64,000 bases of DNA from Candidatus Sericytochromatia bacterium (GCA_018780035.1 JADMKE010000004.1:179776-243775); one strand, 5' to 3'. Shown: positions 33,254-42,540, numbered from the stretch's first letter. Numbers and translations: made by a program. Notes: generated by a model from the letters alone, not told the origin.

Positions 33254-33326
33254 GCCCAGATAGCTCAGTTGGTAGAGCACATCCTTGGTAAGGATGAGGT
33301 CACGGGTTCGAGTCCCGTTCTGGGCT
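33254..33326 (+). tRNA. tRNA-Thr (anticodon GGU)
   Basis: Acceptor GCCCAGA pairs with TCTGGGC, and the anticodon stem CATCC/GGATG encloses TTGGTAA with anticodon GGT. The T-arm is ACGGG TTCGAGT CCCGT. CCA is not encoded. Only five bases separate it from tRNA-Tyr, so the three are processed from one transcript. Confidence 0.94.
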
Positions 33327-33394
33327 TTTTTAAGCCAACCCAACAAATCAGGCATCATTAAACAGCAGCCATTGAAGCAAGGATACGCAACAGA

Positions 33395-34009
33395 ATGACG
33401 CTCCGATTCGCAGATAAGCTCGTCTTTGGGTTGCTTTTTGCTGCAGGCTTTCTGCTTCTGGCCAGCTTGGTTTTGTTCAACTTTGGTTCTGTTCTGGCCT
33501 TTTATCTCCTCAGCTCCACCATGATTGTCTCTGCTGCTGGCGTTGTTCTGGTGCGGGACGTGATTCGCAGTGCTTTTTTATTGGCACTGTCTTTTCTGTG
33601 TATGGGTGGGCTTTATGTCACGCTTCATGCTGATTTTCTGGCCGCTGCTCAGATTTTAATTTATGCTGGTGCGGTTTCTATCCTCTTTGTCTTTGGAATC
33701 ATGTTAACCCGCAAGGGTGGCAAGGGCTTTCCTGAGTATTCGGTGGATTTTAAGTTTTTTGCCTTTATTTTTGTCTTCCTGGGTGTGCTCGTTTTAATGG
33801 GGCAGGCGATCTTCCGTGGGCAATGGCGCATCGAGGGCTCGACAACTCCAGCGGATATCAATACTGTGGCCCGAATCGGTGAGTTGTTTTTTAGTCAATA
33901 CATCATTCCCTTTGAAATTGCCTCAGTGATTTTGCTGATGGCGCTGATTGGCGCTGTTGTGATCGCTAAAAAAGACGAGGTGTCTGAGGAGTCTAAATAT
34001 GGCGGGTAA
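33395..34009 (+). CDS. nuoJ: NADH-quinone oxidoreductase subunit J
   Basis: A 204-residue inner-membrane subunit of respiratory complex I with five membrane helices. The helix-3 region LSFLCMGGLYVTLHADFLAAAQILIYAGAVSILFVF contains the conserved pi-bulge segment that links the quinone site to the proton pumps. It is the first gene of a nuoJKLMN block and overlaps nuoK by 11 bases. The start is supported by an AAGGA element upstream. A 68-base gap separates it from the tRNA-Thr gene, so no nuoI or other peripheral-arm gene precedes it here. Confidence 0.94.
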   Translation: MTLRFADKLVFGLLFAAGFLLLASLVLFNFGSVLAFYLLSSTMIVSAAGVVLVRDVIRSAFLLALSFLCMGGLYVTLHADFLAAAQILIYAGAVSILFVFGIMLTRKGGKGFPEYSVDFKFFAFIFVFLGVLVLMGQAIFRGQWRIEGSTTPADINTVARIGELFFSQYIIPFEIASVILLMALIGAVVIAKKDEVSEESKYGG

Positions 34010-34325
34010 GTTTCTCACCATTGGCTTGGAGCATTATTTGGTGGCCAGCGCTCTTTTGTTTGCGATTGGTCTGTTTGGTTTGATTACTTCCCGCAATTTG
34101 ATTAAAGTTCTGATGTCGGTCGAGTTTATTCTCAATGCTGCCAACCTCAATTTTGTTGCTTTTTCCCATTATGTGACACCTCACGAGCTGACTGGACAGG
34201 TCTTTGCGATTTTTGTGATGACCATTGCCGCTGCCGAAGCGGGGGTTGCCTTGGCGATTGCCCTTTCGATTTACAAACATTTCCGGACTGTGGATTTAGA
34301 CAAAATCCATTTAATGAAGTGGTAG
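33999..34325 (+). CDS. nuoK: NADH-quinone oxidoreductase subunit K
   Basis: A 108-residue, three-helix membrane subunit of complex I. The conserved acidic residues sit in helix 2 (MSVEFILNAANLNFVAF) and helix 3 (MTIAAAEAGVALAIALSI), as in MnhC/NuoK proteins, and carry protons in the membrane arm. It overlaps nuoJ and lies seven bases before nuoL, so the three are translated from one message. Confidence 0.95.
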   Translation: MAGKFLTIGLEHYLVASALLFAIGLFGLITSRNLIKVLMSVEFILNAANLNFVAFSHYVTPHELTGQVFAIFVMTIAAAEAGVALAIALSIYKHFRTVDLDKIHLMKW

Positions 34326-34332
34326 CCCAATC

Positions 34333-36336
34333 ATGAACATGCCTTTTTTAACCCACAATGCCTGGCTGCCAGCTTTTCTTCCTTTGCTTGCAGGAACGCT
34401 GATCTTTGTCCTTGCGGCTTTTCAACGGCAGAACAAAGCTTTGGCTATGGGGCTTTCGCTGATGGGTACGGTTTTGGCTTTGCTGGCTTCACTTGGACTT
34501 TTGTTCAGCCGTATGACCCAACCCGAGACCTTGCTCCACGGCAAATTTCGCTGGCTGACCACGGGTTCCTTTGATTTGACCATTGGCTGGTCGGTCGACA
34601 ACCTCAGTGCAATGATGCTGGTTGTTGTCACTTTTGTCAGTTTGTTGGTGCAGATTTACTCTGCTGAGTACATGGCCCACGAAGAGGGCGTACCCCGCTA
34701 TTATGGGGCGCTTTCTCTGTTTACTTTTTCGATGTTGCTTTTGGTTTTGGCCGATAATCTGCTCGTGCTCTATATGGGCTGGGAATTGGTGGGGATTTGC
34801 TCTTATCTGCTGATCGGCTTTTTCACCTTTAAACCTGAAGCCGCGGCTGCTGCTAAAAAAGCCTTTATCGTGAATCGGATTGGGGACTTTGGTTTTCTCC
34901 TGGGTATTTTGATTCTCTTTTACATGACCCAGAGTTTGGAATTTCATGCCGTCACTGAAGCGGTTGCTGCAGGCAAATTGCCGGGTATCTTGCTGGCTGT
35001 GGCCTGTCTGCTGCTCTTTTGTGGTCCCATTGGCAAATCTGCGCAGTTTCCCCTGCATGTTTGGTTGCCTGATGCCATGGAAGGTCCCACACCTGTTAGT
35101 GCCTTGATTCATGCCGCCACGATGGTGGCAGCGGGTGTGTATATGGTCGCCAAACTCATGCCGCTTTTTGCCCAGGCCACCAGTCCTCTCTTTGGTTCTT
35201 TCTTGGTTTTGGATGCCATTGCTTGGATTGGCGGCATTACCGCCATTCTGGCCGCCGCCATTGCTGTCACCCAGAACGATATCAAACGCGTTTTGGCCTA
35301 TTCCACCGTCAGCCAATTGGGTTTTATGATGATGGCCATGGGGATGTATCAGCCCGTGATGGAAGCCGGTCATTTACATGGCATTGTTCCCTTGGGATAT
35401 ACCGCAGGTCTTTTTCACCTGCTCACCCATGCCTTTTTTAAAGCGATGCTCTTCCTCTGCTCTGGCAGTGTGATTCATGCCGTTCACAGCAATGATATGC
35501 GTGAAATGGGGGGCTTGCGCAAATATATGCCGATCACCGCCTTGACCTGTCTGATAGGCACGGCTTCGATTTCGGGTTTTCCTTTTCTGACGGCGGGCTT
35601 TTGGAGCAAAGATGAAATTCTGCTCTCCATGTGGGAAGCCCATTCACCTCTTTTCTGGCTAGCAGCCATTGCTGCAACCCTGACTTCCTTTTATATGTTC
35701 CGGCTCTATTTTATGACTTTCGAAGGCAGCTATCGTGGTCACCATGAAGCGCAAAGTATTCATGATCCCGGTTGGTTGATGAAAGGCCCCTTGCTGATTC
35801 TGGCAATTCCCTCTGTGGTTGCTGGGTTTATTGGTACCCCCTGGACACCCCCGGCTTTGCATATTCACGGCTTTTTACACTTTTCTGGCCATGCCGCCGA
35901 AAAGGGCCATGAGGCCGTTGCTGTGGCGGGGTTGAATCCCATTGTTGTAGGGGTCTCTTTGACCGTTTTCTTGCTGGGCCTGGGTTTGGCCTGGGCCATG
36001 TACAGCGCGCAACCCAAAATCAAGCCCGAGAGCCTGGCTCAGCGTTTTCAGCCCCTCTATCAGACCTCTCTCAACCGCTTCTATTTTGATGAAGCCTATT
36101 TATTGTTTGTGCGTTTAGGTGTGATGGGGGGGGCCCGGATCAGCTATTTTATTGATAAATACCTGATCGATGGACTCTTGGTCAATGGCGTGGGTCTGTT
36201 TACAATTGGCAGCAGCGAAACCCTCAAATACAGCCAATCAGGTCGCGTTGCTTATTATGCCCTGGCTGTGGTGGGCGTTTTGGTTGTGCTGGTTCTGGCC
36301 TTTATCTGGCTGGGGCTTGGAAAGGTAGGAGTCTGA
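34333..36336 (+). CDS. nuoL: NADH-quinone oxidoreductase subunit L
   Basis: The 667-residue distal antiporter-like proton pump of complex I, with about 16 membrane helices and a long C-terminal amphipathic lateral helix. Seen are GWELVGICSYLLIGFF (with the key Glu of helix 5), FPLHVWLPDAMEGPTPVSALIHAATMVAAGVY (broken helix 7) and NDIKRVLAYSTVSQLGFMMMAMG. The stop codon and the nuoM start share one base (TGATG). Confidence 0.95.
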   Translation: MNMPFLTHNAWLPAFLPLLAGTLIFVLAAFQRQNKALAMGLSLMGTVLALLASLGLLFSRMTQPETLLHGKFRWLTTGSFDLTIGWSVDNLSAMMLVVVTFVSLLVQIYSAEYMAHEEGVPRYYGALSLFTFSMLLLVLADNLLVLYMGWELVGICSYLLIGFFTFKPEAAAAAKKAFIVNRIGDFGFLLGILILFYMTQSLEFHAVTEAVAAGKLPGILLAVACLLLFCGPIGKSAQFPLHVWLPDAMEGPTPVSALIHAATMVAAGVYMVAKLMPLFAQATSPLFGSFLVLDAIAWIGGITAILAAAIAVTQNDIKRVLAYSTVSQLGFMMMAMGMYQPVMEAGHLHGIVPLGYTAGLFHLLTHAFFKAMLFLCSGSVIHAVHSNDMREMGGLRKYMPITALTCLIGTASISGFPFLTAGFWSKDEILLSMWEAHSPLFWLAAIAATLTSFYMFRLYFMTFEGSYRGHHEAQSIHDPGWLMKGPLLILAIPSVVAGFIGTPWTPPALHIHGFLHFSGHAAEKGHEAVAVAGLNPIVVGVSLTVFLLGLGLAWAMYSAQPKIKPESLAQRFQPLYQTSLNRFYFDEAYLLFVRLGVMGGARISYFIDKYLIDGLLVNGVGLFTIGSSETLKYSQSGRVAYYALAVVGVLVVLVLAFIWLGLGKVGV

Positions 36337-37871
36337 TGCCCACCAATACATTTCTTTTAACGGCGATTCTCTTTCTTCCACTTGTGGGGGCGTTGAGCCT
36401 CTTCCTCTTCCCTGATAAGGGCCGAGACCATTTTTATCATAAAATTGCCGCATTTTGGACAGGCCTGACCCTGATATTGTCTCTGTTTGCTCTGAGTCAA
36501 TACCGCAATTTGCCTGCGAATCACGCTCAGGGCTTGGGTTTTCAATTGGTAGATCAACTGCCTTGGATTCCCTCAATGCAGATCCAATACCAAGTCGGAG
36601 TGGATGGTTTAAGTCTGCCCATGGTCTTGCTGACTACCCTGATCCTCTTTGTGGCGGTCTTTGCCTCTTGGGGTATAACCGAGCGTTCACGCACCTATTT
36701 CTTTATGCTCCTAATCATGGAAACCGCTGTTTTGGGGGTTTTCACCTCATTGGATATGTTCCAATTCTTTGTCATGTGGGAATTGGAGCTGATTCCAATG
36801 TATTTCTTGATCGGAATTTGGGGTGGGCCTCGCCGCAATTATGCCGCTCTCAAATTTATTTTATATACAGCTTTGGCCAGTGCCTTTATGTTTGTGGCCT
36901 TTTTGAGTATCTTTTTCTTTTCTCAACCCCAGACTTTTGACATGATTGTGCTTTTAAAGAACCACAATTCGCTTTTGGCCAGTTTGGCTCCCCCTTTCCA
37001 AATGATGATTCTGGTAGGGCTCTTGCTCTGTTTCTGTGTCAAATTGCCCATGGTGCCTTTGCATACTTGGCTACCAGACGCTCACGTTGAAGCGCCTACT
37101 GCAATCAGTGTGATTTTGGCGGGTGTTTTGCTCAAAATGGGCGCCTATGGCATTATCCGTTTTGGCTTTGGTTTTTTCCCCGATTTGATCAAAGAATTGG
37201 CGGTCTTTATGGCGGCCTTGGGCATGCTCAACATTCTCTATGGTGCCCTGTTAGCTTTGGCCCAAACTGATATGAAACGGGTGATTGCCTATTCCAGTGT
37301 TAGCCATATGGGTTTTGTGCTGCTGGGTCTTTCTGCGATGAACCCAATGGGCATAAACGGCGCCGTGATGCAAATGTTTACCCACGGTACAATTACTGCG
37401 CTATTGTTCATCTTTGTTGGGATTGTCTATGACCGCACCCATACCCGTGTGATTGCTGATTTGGGGGGCTTAAGTGCGCGTATGCCCCTTGCCTCAGCCT
37501 TTTTCGTGATTGCAGCATTGGCCTCGGTTGGTGCGCCTGGTATGAGTGGTTTTGTCAGTGAGTTCTTGGTCTTTGCTGGGGCTTATGGTAATGCCTTAAA
37601 GGGACTTCCCCATTTTGCGATTCAGTTATTTACCGTGGCAGCTGCTTTGGGTATTATTCTGGGCGCGGGTTATACCCTCTGGTTGACACAACGGGTCTTC
37701 TTCGGGCCGCTGCCTGAGCGCTGGCAAGGGTTGGGTGATTTAAACCGGATTGAACTATTCAATGTGGTGATTTTGACGCTTTTGGTCTTTGTTCTGGGCT
37801 TTTTCCCGGCGCTGATTGTGGATTATATTAACCCTGCTTCTGAGCAGTTGGTATCCTTTTTGCCGAAATAG
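36336..37871 (+). CDS. nuoM: NADH-quinone oxidoreductase subunit M
   Basis: The 511-residue middle antiporter-like pump of complex I with about 14 helices. Hallmarks are MWELELIPMYFLIGIWGGPRR (helix-5 Glu), LPMVPLHTWLPDAHVEAPTAISVILAGVLLKMGAYG and QTDMKRVIAYSSVSHMGFV. The start ATG overlaps the nuoL stop by one base. The nuoN start is 11 bases beyond its stop. Confidence 0.95.
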   Translation: MPTNTFLLTAILFLPLVGALSLFLFPDKGRDHFYHKIAAFWTGLTLILSLFALSQYRNLPANHAQGLGFQLVDQLPWIPSMQIQYQVGVDGLSLPMVLLTTLILFVAVFASWGITERSRTYFFMLLIMETAVLGVFTSLDMFQFFVMWELELIPMYFLIGIWGGPRRNYAALKFILYTALASAFMFVAFLSIFFFSQPQTFDMIVLLKNHNSLLASLAPPFQMMILVGLLLCFCVKLPMVPLHTWLPDAHVEAPTAISVILAGVLLKMGAYGIIRFGFGFFPDLIKELAVFMAALGMLNILYGALLALAQTDMKRVIAYSSVSHMGFVLLGLSAMNPMGINGAVMQMFTHGTITALLFIFVGIVYDRTHTRVIADLGGLSARMPLASAFFVIAALASVGAPGMSGFVSEFLVFAGAYGNALKGLPHFAIQLFTVAAALGIILGAGYTLWLTQRVFFGPLPERWQGLGDLNRIELFNVVILTLLVFVLGFFPALIVDYINPASEQLVSFLPK

Positions 37872-37881
37872 GAGTTCTAAA

Positions 37882-39372
37882 GTGGATTTTACTGCCATCT
37901 TACCTGAGATTCTGGTCTGCCTGACGGCTCTGCTTGTCATTGGGGCAGACCTCTTGGGCTACCGTGATGAGAGCCGAAGACGGGGACTGATGGCCTTTAT
38001 TGCTGCGGCAGGTTTAAGCCTGTCTTTGGGCTTTTTAATTGGCAGTTATGCTGGTGGCTATGTGGCGGTTGAGCGTTTCTTTGGCTCATTTATTCCCGAC
38101 CATATGACTCTCTTTTTCCGCTTTGCGCTCTTGCTCTCAGCCCTCTTGACCGTGATGCTCTCTGTACATTATGTTCAGGACAAAATCCGCCATGCGGGTG
38201 AGTTTTATGCGCTGATTTGCTTGGCCACCCTGGGAGCCATGTTTTTATCTGCCGCCACTGAAATGTTGACGCTCTATCTCTCGCTCGAACTTTTGAGTAT
38301 CTCTTCGTTTGTACTGGTGGCATTGCGCAAAGACAAAGCCCGCTCAGCTGAGGCTTCACTCAAATATCTGATCTTTGGTGCCCTGTCTTCGGGGCTTTTG
38401 CTCTATGGCCTTTCGCTGATCTTTGGAATGACGGGCAGTATTCAGTACATTCATGTCAACGCCTTTCTGACTCAAAACGCCCAAACCCTGGCTACCAAAG
38501 AGGGGTTCTTAGCTCTGCAGCCGCTTTTGGCGATGTTCTTGGTCTTGGCTGGATTGAGTTATAAAATTGCAGCGGTGCCTTTTCACATGTGGGCACCGGA
38601 TGTCTACGAAGGCGCACCTTTGCCTGTGACCGCCTTTTTATCTGTCAGTTCGAAATTGGCTGGCTTTGCCGCTTTGATTCGAATGGTTGAAATGTTGAAT
38701 ACCCCCAGTTTGAGTCCGGTTTGGGCAAAATTACTGATTATTTTGGCTGTTTTATCCATGACACTTGGCAATATCTTGGCGATTGCACAGCGGGATATCA
38801 AACGCATGTTCGCCTATTCGAGCATTGCTCAGGCCGGTTATTTGTTGATGGGGGTGGTGGCTCTTTCAGATACCGCAGCACGGGATCGTGGCCTGGGAGG
38901 GATTTTTCTCTATCTGCTGGTTTACGTTTTTATGAACCTCGGGGCCTTTGCCGCCATTACCCATCTCTCCAAACAGGTGCAAAGCACCGAAATTATTCAT
39001 TTTTCTGGTCTGGGAGTTCGCGCTCCTTGGTTTGCATTTGTGCTGAGTTGCTGTTTGATCTCACTCACAGGATTGCCGCCTTTTGCCGGGTTTACCGGCA
39101 AGTTTTATCTCTTTGGGGCTGTCACTCAAATGGGAACCGGTTATCTTTGGCTGGTCTTTGTGGGGGTTGTAAACAGCGTGGTATCGCTTTATTATTACAG
39201 TAAAATTATTCGTGTGTTGTATTTCGGGCAAAGTCAGCCGGAGTTAGAAATGCAAAAGCCTCACCCGGCCATGGTTTTGGCCAGTGTATTGGGTTTTGCA
39301 GGAATTTTAGGCCTTTTCCTCTTCCCCTCTCCGGTTCTGAATTTTGTCGCGACCATTCACAGCTTGTTATAA
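37882..39372 (+). CDS. nuoN: NADH-quinone oxidoreductase subunit N
   Basis: The 496-residue proximal antiporter-like pump of complex I. Recognisable parts are LYLSLELLSISSFVLVAL, AAVPFHMWAPDVYEGAPLPVTAFLSVSSKLAGFA and RDIKRMFAYSSIAQAGYLLMG. I start it at GTG 37882 (MDFTAILPE), where AGGAG sits seven bases upstream; the longer frame from 37816 runs back into nuoM. It ends the block. No peripheral-arm genes follow. Confidence 0.95.
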   Translation: MDFTAILPEILVCLTALLVIGADLLGYRDESRRRGLMAFIAAAGLSLSLGFLIGSYAGGYVAVERFFGSFIPDHMTLFFRFALLLSALLTVMLSVHYVQDKIRHAGEFYALICLATLGAMFLSAATEMLTLYLSLELLSISSFVLVALRKDKARSAEASLKYLIFGALSSGLLLYGLSLIFGMTGSIQYIHVNAFLTQNAQTLATKEGFLALQPLLAMFLVLAGLSYKIAAVPFHMWAPDVYEGAPLPVTAFLSVSSKLAGFAALIRMVEMLNTPSLSPVWAKLLIILAVLSMTLGNILAIAQRDIKRMFAYSSIAQAGYLLMGVVALSDTAARDRGLGGIFLYLLVYVFMNLGAFAAITHLSKQVQSTEIIHFSGLGVRAPWFAFVLSCCLISLTGLPPFAGFTGKFYLFGAVTQMGTGYLWLVFVGVVNSVVSLYYYSKIIRVLYFGQSQPELEMQKPHPAMVLASVLGFAGILGLFLFPSPVLNFVATIHSLL

Positions 39373-39373
39373 T
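39344..39373 (+). promoter_or_regulatory. Possible promoter for the small Cys protein
   Basis: TTGTCG, an 18-base spacer and a perfect TATAAT (39368-39373) span the end of nuoN. Only four of six -35 bases match. Confidence 0.4.
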
Positions 39374-39401
39374 CTTACAATCACAAAAAAGGTGGGGTTC
39401 C

Positions 39402-39611
39402 ATGGCTGAGCAAAAGAAGAGCGGTTTATGTCCAATTATGAGTTTTCGCGCCTCTTTCTCCAAAGATGCAGCAGTGCCCTGTGTGACGGATAAATGTGCT
39501 TTTTGGGACGATTTATATGGCAAATGTGGGCAAATTTCTCAAGCAGAGCGAATGGCTGATTCGATGCAGAGAATCCACGAAAAACTTCACGACATGATGA
39601 TCAAAATGTAG
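39402..39611 (+). CDS. Small four-cysteine protein, probable metal-binding
   Basis: A 69-residue cytoplasmic protein with cysteines at positions 10, 27, 32 and 42, in the arrangement CPIM-x13-CV-x3-KCAFWD-x6-CG. This pattern (CP..., then C....C.(F/W)W......C) recurs in many small bacterial proteins and suits a zinc or iron-sulfur site, but the function is unknown to me. The C-terminal 25 residues are an amphipathic helix rich in Met and His. The ribosome binding site AAGGTGG precedes the ATG. The following small membrane protein starts two bases after its stop. Confidence 0.75.
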   Translation: MAEQKKSGLCPIMSFRASFSKDAAVPCVTDKCAFWDDLYGKCGQISQAERMADSMQRIHEKLHDMMIKM

Positions 39612-39613
39612 TC

Positions 39614-39865
39614 ATGTTGCGCAGTCGCCGCCAGGGCTTTGAAGTGGAGTCGGGGGAAAACCCGGCTCCACTTTTTGTCACCCATTGGTACGTTTTAAAG
39701 CAGGCCCTGATCTTTGCCCTCTTTGCTGTGCCTTTTTTGAGTGGCTTTGGGCTGTTTCTCTCTCGTAAATTTCTGCGCGAAGTAGATCAGCCCTTTGGCT
39801 TTGAAACAAACACGGAAGCTGAAAGCGATCAGGCTTCAACCACAATTTCCACCGCACCCAAGTAA
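39614..39865 (+). CDS. Small single-span membrane protein
   Basis: An 83-residue protein with one hydrophobic helix (about residues 30-50, LIFALFAVPFLSGFGLFL) flanked by basic residues, and an acidic, Thr-rich tail. No family is recognised. The start overlaps the tail of the preceding message (two-base gap). The last 37 bases overlap the end of the convergent kinase gene. Because it is short and overlaps another gene, it is less certain than its neighbours. Confidence 0.55.
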   Translation: MLRSRRQGFEVESGENPAPLFVTHWYVLKQALIFALFAVPFLSGFGLFLSRKFLREVDQPFGFETNTEAESDQASTTISTAPK

Positions 39866-42540
39866 TCGCGCAGTATATCTAGGTTTTGATTGATTTTGTC
39901 GGCCTCTCTAGCTGCTGCGGCCGACTCAAAGGCCTCTCCGATTTCTGAAATGCCTGTAAAGCCGTAGATGCCACCCGCACTTTTCATACTTTTTCCCAGC
40001 ACACGGATCAATTCCATGTCGCCCTGAACCAGGGCCTGTTCAATTTTGAGCAGGTCCTGCTGGCGCTTGGCCAGAAAGGGAGGGGCGTGAGATGCCATAG
40101 CTGCGGCTATATGCACCATAATTTTGTTGTTTTCAATCAGAGCGCTGTTGTCCTGGCTCTCAGCTTCAAGCTCCGAAAATAAATCTTCTGCCGTTGCTTG
40201 AGTATTGTCCATCATCAACAATGCGGCTTGTTCAGACCAAAGCGGAATATGTTTGCTCAGGAGTCCCAATAGACTGTCTTTGCTGCGGGGTTTACTTTCG
40301 AGAGTTAGAAAGCCTTCACAATTGTCTGTATTGTCTTCTTCGGTCAATAAGCCAATGATCGGTGTGGGGGCGCGGTCTTCACTGTTTTCCCATTTGCGGA
40401 TCTGTGTGGTGGCTTTTTTGCCGTCCATCACAGGCATGTTCAAGTCCATCAGGATCAGATCAAAACTTTTTTCTTTGACCCGGTCACAGGCTTTTCGACC
40501 ATTGTCGACAAAGCTGAAGATCACAGGGTAGCCATTCAAAAATTGTTGAAATTCGAGCATGGTTTCGAGGTCGTCATCGACCAGCAAAATTTCTGTGGGC
40601 TCAAGATCTGCCAAGACGGAAGGATCCAAGACCATCGCCTGAGACTGTGTTTGTGTGCTTGCCACGCTGGGTTGCTCAGCAGGCTCTTCAAGAAGCGCGC
40701 TATCGATGGGTTCGGTCTTTGCTTTTGGCTTGGCGGCAATGTGAGGAACAGGTTCCGGCTCAGCGGGTTCTTCTTCCTCTTCTTCGCGCTCTTCTGTTTC
40801 TTTAAACTGAAAAATGGAACTCGCTTTGGGGGCGTCTTCTGAGGTTTCTGACTCCTCTTCGGGTTCGACTTCAATGAATGTTGGGGGGGGGATTTCGGGA
40901 TCAAAATCGGGTAAATGTGCCAAATCACCTTTTGAGAGGGGCAAGGTCAGATTAAACAAAAAGGTGCTGCCTTGGCCGGGTAAACTATTAAACCAAATTC
41001 GCCCTTCGAGATCACTGACATATTCTTTTGCTGCTACCAGCCCTTTGAAGTTCTGATTCTCAAGCAGGCGCCCCTCTTCAAATAAGGTGCGAATACCCAA
41101 TTGTTTGTCTTCGGTAATGCCTTGGCCTGTGTCACGCACCATAAAGAGCAGGGTGATGGTGTCCTCCTCCTCTTGGGCCATGCGGACTTTGAGTAAGATA
41201 TTGCCCTCTTCGGTATGTCTCAAAGCATTGTCGAGCAATTGATAGAGAATGTGTTGTAGGCGCTGGGGTTCGGAGAAATATGAATCTGGAACGTCTTCTT
41301 CGACCGAATGAAAAATTTGCAGGCCACGACTTTGGGCTGTGTGATGAAACAGGAATTTGAGAGAGTTGACCACGGCACGCAAGCTAAAGGTTTGTTTTGG
41401 CAGCTGCCGATGGGGCTTAGATGCATCTTCTTGTTCTGTATCGCTGGGGAGGGCGACTTCGATCAATTCACAAATATGCTGATGCAAATTGCGCACTTCA
41501 AGCAATTTTTCTTTTTGGCCTTTGGCCGGATTTAAACCCTGCAACAGAGTGTTGACCTCGGTCAGCGCTTCGACCAGACCGGTTTTCTGTAGTTTTTCCA
41601 TTACCAAACGGGGGCGTTTGAGAATTTTTCTTTCAGAAGTATCGCGAATAATCACACATAAACTGGGTTTCTCACGTTGTTCAAAGACCGAAGCACTCAC
41701 TTCCACCTCCATCCATTCATTGTCCCGGCGCAGAAGATTAAGTTCTTCGCGCACCAAGAGTTCGGTGCCCCTGAAACGTCTAAACTCGACCCAATCGTTG
41801 ATTTTTTGGGTGTCCCCTTCCATAAGGTCGTAGAGGGTCAGGGAATAAACTTCGTCGCTGTTATAACCCAGCAATACGCTGAAGGCTGTATTGGCTTCGG
41901 TGATCCGTTTGCTGTCGGGATCAATCAAAATCATGGCGTCAGCATTTTCCTGCACCATTTTGCGGTAGCGTTCTTCGTTGAACTGCAGGGCGTCGAAGGT
42001 CCATTTTTGTTTTGTGACGTCTTTGAAACTGGCGATTAAGACTGCGCTACCAAAGAGTTTGAGGCGGTTTAAACGCAATTCGATTGGGAAGATCGAACCA
42101 TTGGGGCGGCTGAGCACCAATTCCCAGCGCTGTTTAAACATATTGGTATTGGGATCTTTGAGGCCCTCTTGGAAACACTGCAAATAATCACTGCCCTGTT
42201 GGGCCGGAAAAAACTTTTCAAAGACCGATTTGTCTTGCAATTCTTCTAGGGAAAAGCCAACCACACGTTCGGCCATTTTATTCAGCCCCAAGACAAATCC
42301 CTGATTATTGAGGATTGCCAAACAGTCAAAAGAGACCTCTCCCATCGCGGTCAGGCATTGGCGATAAAATTCTGCCCAGAGATTTTGTTCGGCCAGACTT
42401 ATTTGGGCTTCGTCGAAATGGGTGTTGTTTTGCTTCATTAACTCCAGATAACTGGAGATATACATGCGGAATTCGGGTTGATTTTTGAAGGTACTTTCAA
42501 AAAGTTGAGCAAGACCAGTTGCTGCGTTTCCTACTAACAT
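39829..42540 (-). CDS. Hybrid sensor kinase-like protein with apparently missing phospho-histidines
   Basis: A 903-residue soluble protein. Two PAS domains lie at about 65-180 and 185-305. A linker (305-380) stands where the dimerisation/phosphoacceptor helix should be, but it shows no H-box (QKTGLVEALTEVNTLLQG). An ATPase domain is at 390-535 with N-box Asn438 and VRDTGQGI near 468-475, though the G2 loop is weak. An acidic Pro/Glu linker spans 545-645. The receiver domain is at 648-768 with DDD 655-657, Asp699 in LMDLNMPVMDG and Lys750. The C-terminal helices at 815-900 look like an Hpt domain, but the His of the HxLKG motif is replaced by Lys850 (GKSMKSAGG). No membrane segment is seen. 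It may be a scaffold or a receiver controlled by other kinases. Confidence 0.82.
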   Translation of the reverse strand: MLVGNAATGLAQLFESTFKNQPEFRMYISSYLELMKQNNTHFDEAQISLAEQNLWAEFYRQCLTAMGEVSFDCLAILNNQGFVLGLNKMAERVVGFSLEELQDKSVFEKFFPAQQGSDYLQCFQEGLKDPNTNMFKQRWELVLSRPNGSIFPIELRLNRLKLFGSAVLIASFKDVTKQKWTFDALQFNEERYRKMVQENADAMILIDPDSKRITEANTAFSVLLGYNSDEVYSLTLYDLMEGDTQKINDWVEFRRFRGTELLVREELNLLRRDNEWMEVEVSASVFEQREKPSLCVIIRDTSERKILKRPRLVMEKLQKTGLVEALTEVNTLLQGLNPAKGQKEKLLEVRNLHQHICELIEVALPSDTEQEDASKPHRQLPKQTFSLRAVVNSLKFLFHHTAQSRGLQIFHSVEEDVPDSYFSEPQRLQHILYQLLDNALRHTEEGNILLKVRMAQEEEDTITLLFMVRDTGQGITEDKQLGIRTLFEEGRLLENQNFKGLVAAKEYVSDLEGRIWFNSLPGQGSTFLFNLTLPLSKGDLAHLPDFDPEIPPPTFIEVEPEEESETSEDAPKASSIFQFKETEEREEEEEEPAEPEPVPHIAAKPKAKTEPIDSALLEEPAEQPSVASTQTQSQAMVLDPSVLADLEPTEILLVDDDLETMLEFQQFLNGYPVIFSFVDNGRKACDRVKEKSFDLILMDLNMPVMDGKKATTQIRKWENSEDRAPTPIIGLLTEEDNTDNCEGFLTLESKPRSKDSLLGLLSKHIPLWSEQAALLMMDNTQATAEDLFSELEAESQDNSALIENNKIMVHIAAAMASHAPPFLAKRQQDLLKIEQALVQGDMELIRVLGKSMKSAGGIYGFTGISEIGEAFESAAAAREADKINQNLDILRDYLGAVEIVVEA

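Noticed and set aside
34489..35373. Minus-strand frame of 294 codons opposite nuoL
   Set aside because: Gln/His/Asn-rich shadow of a hydrophobic membrane protein gene; no family resemblance.
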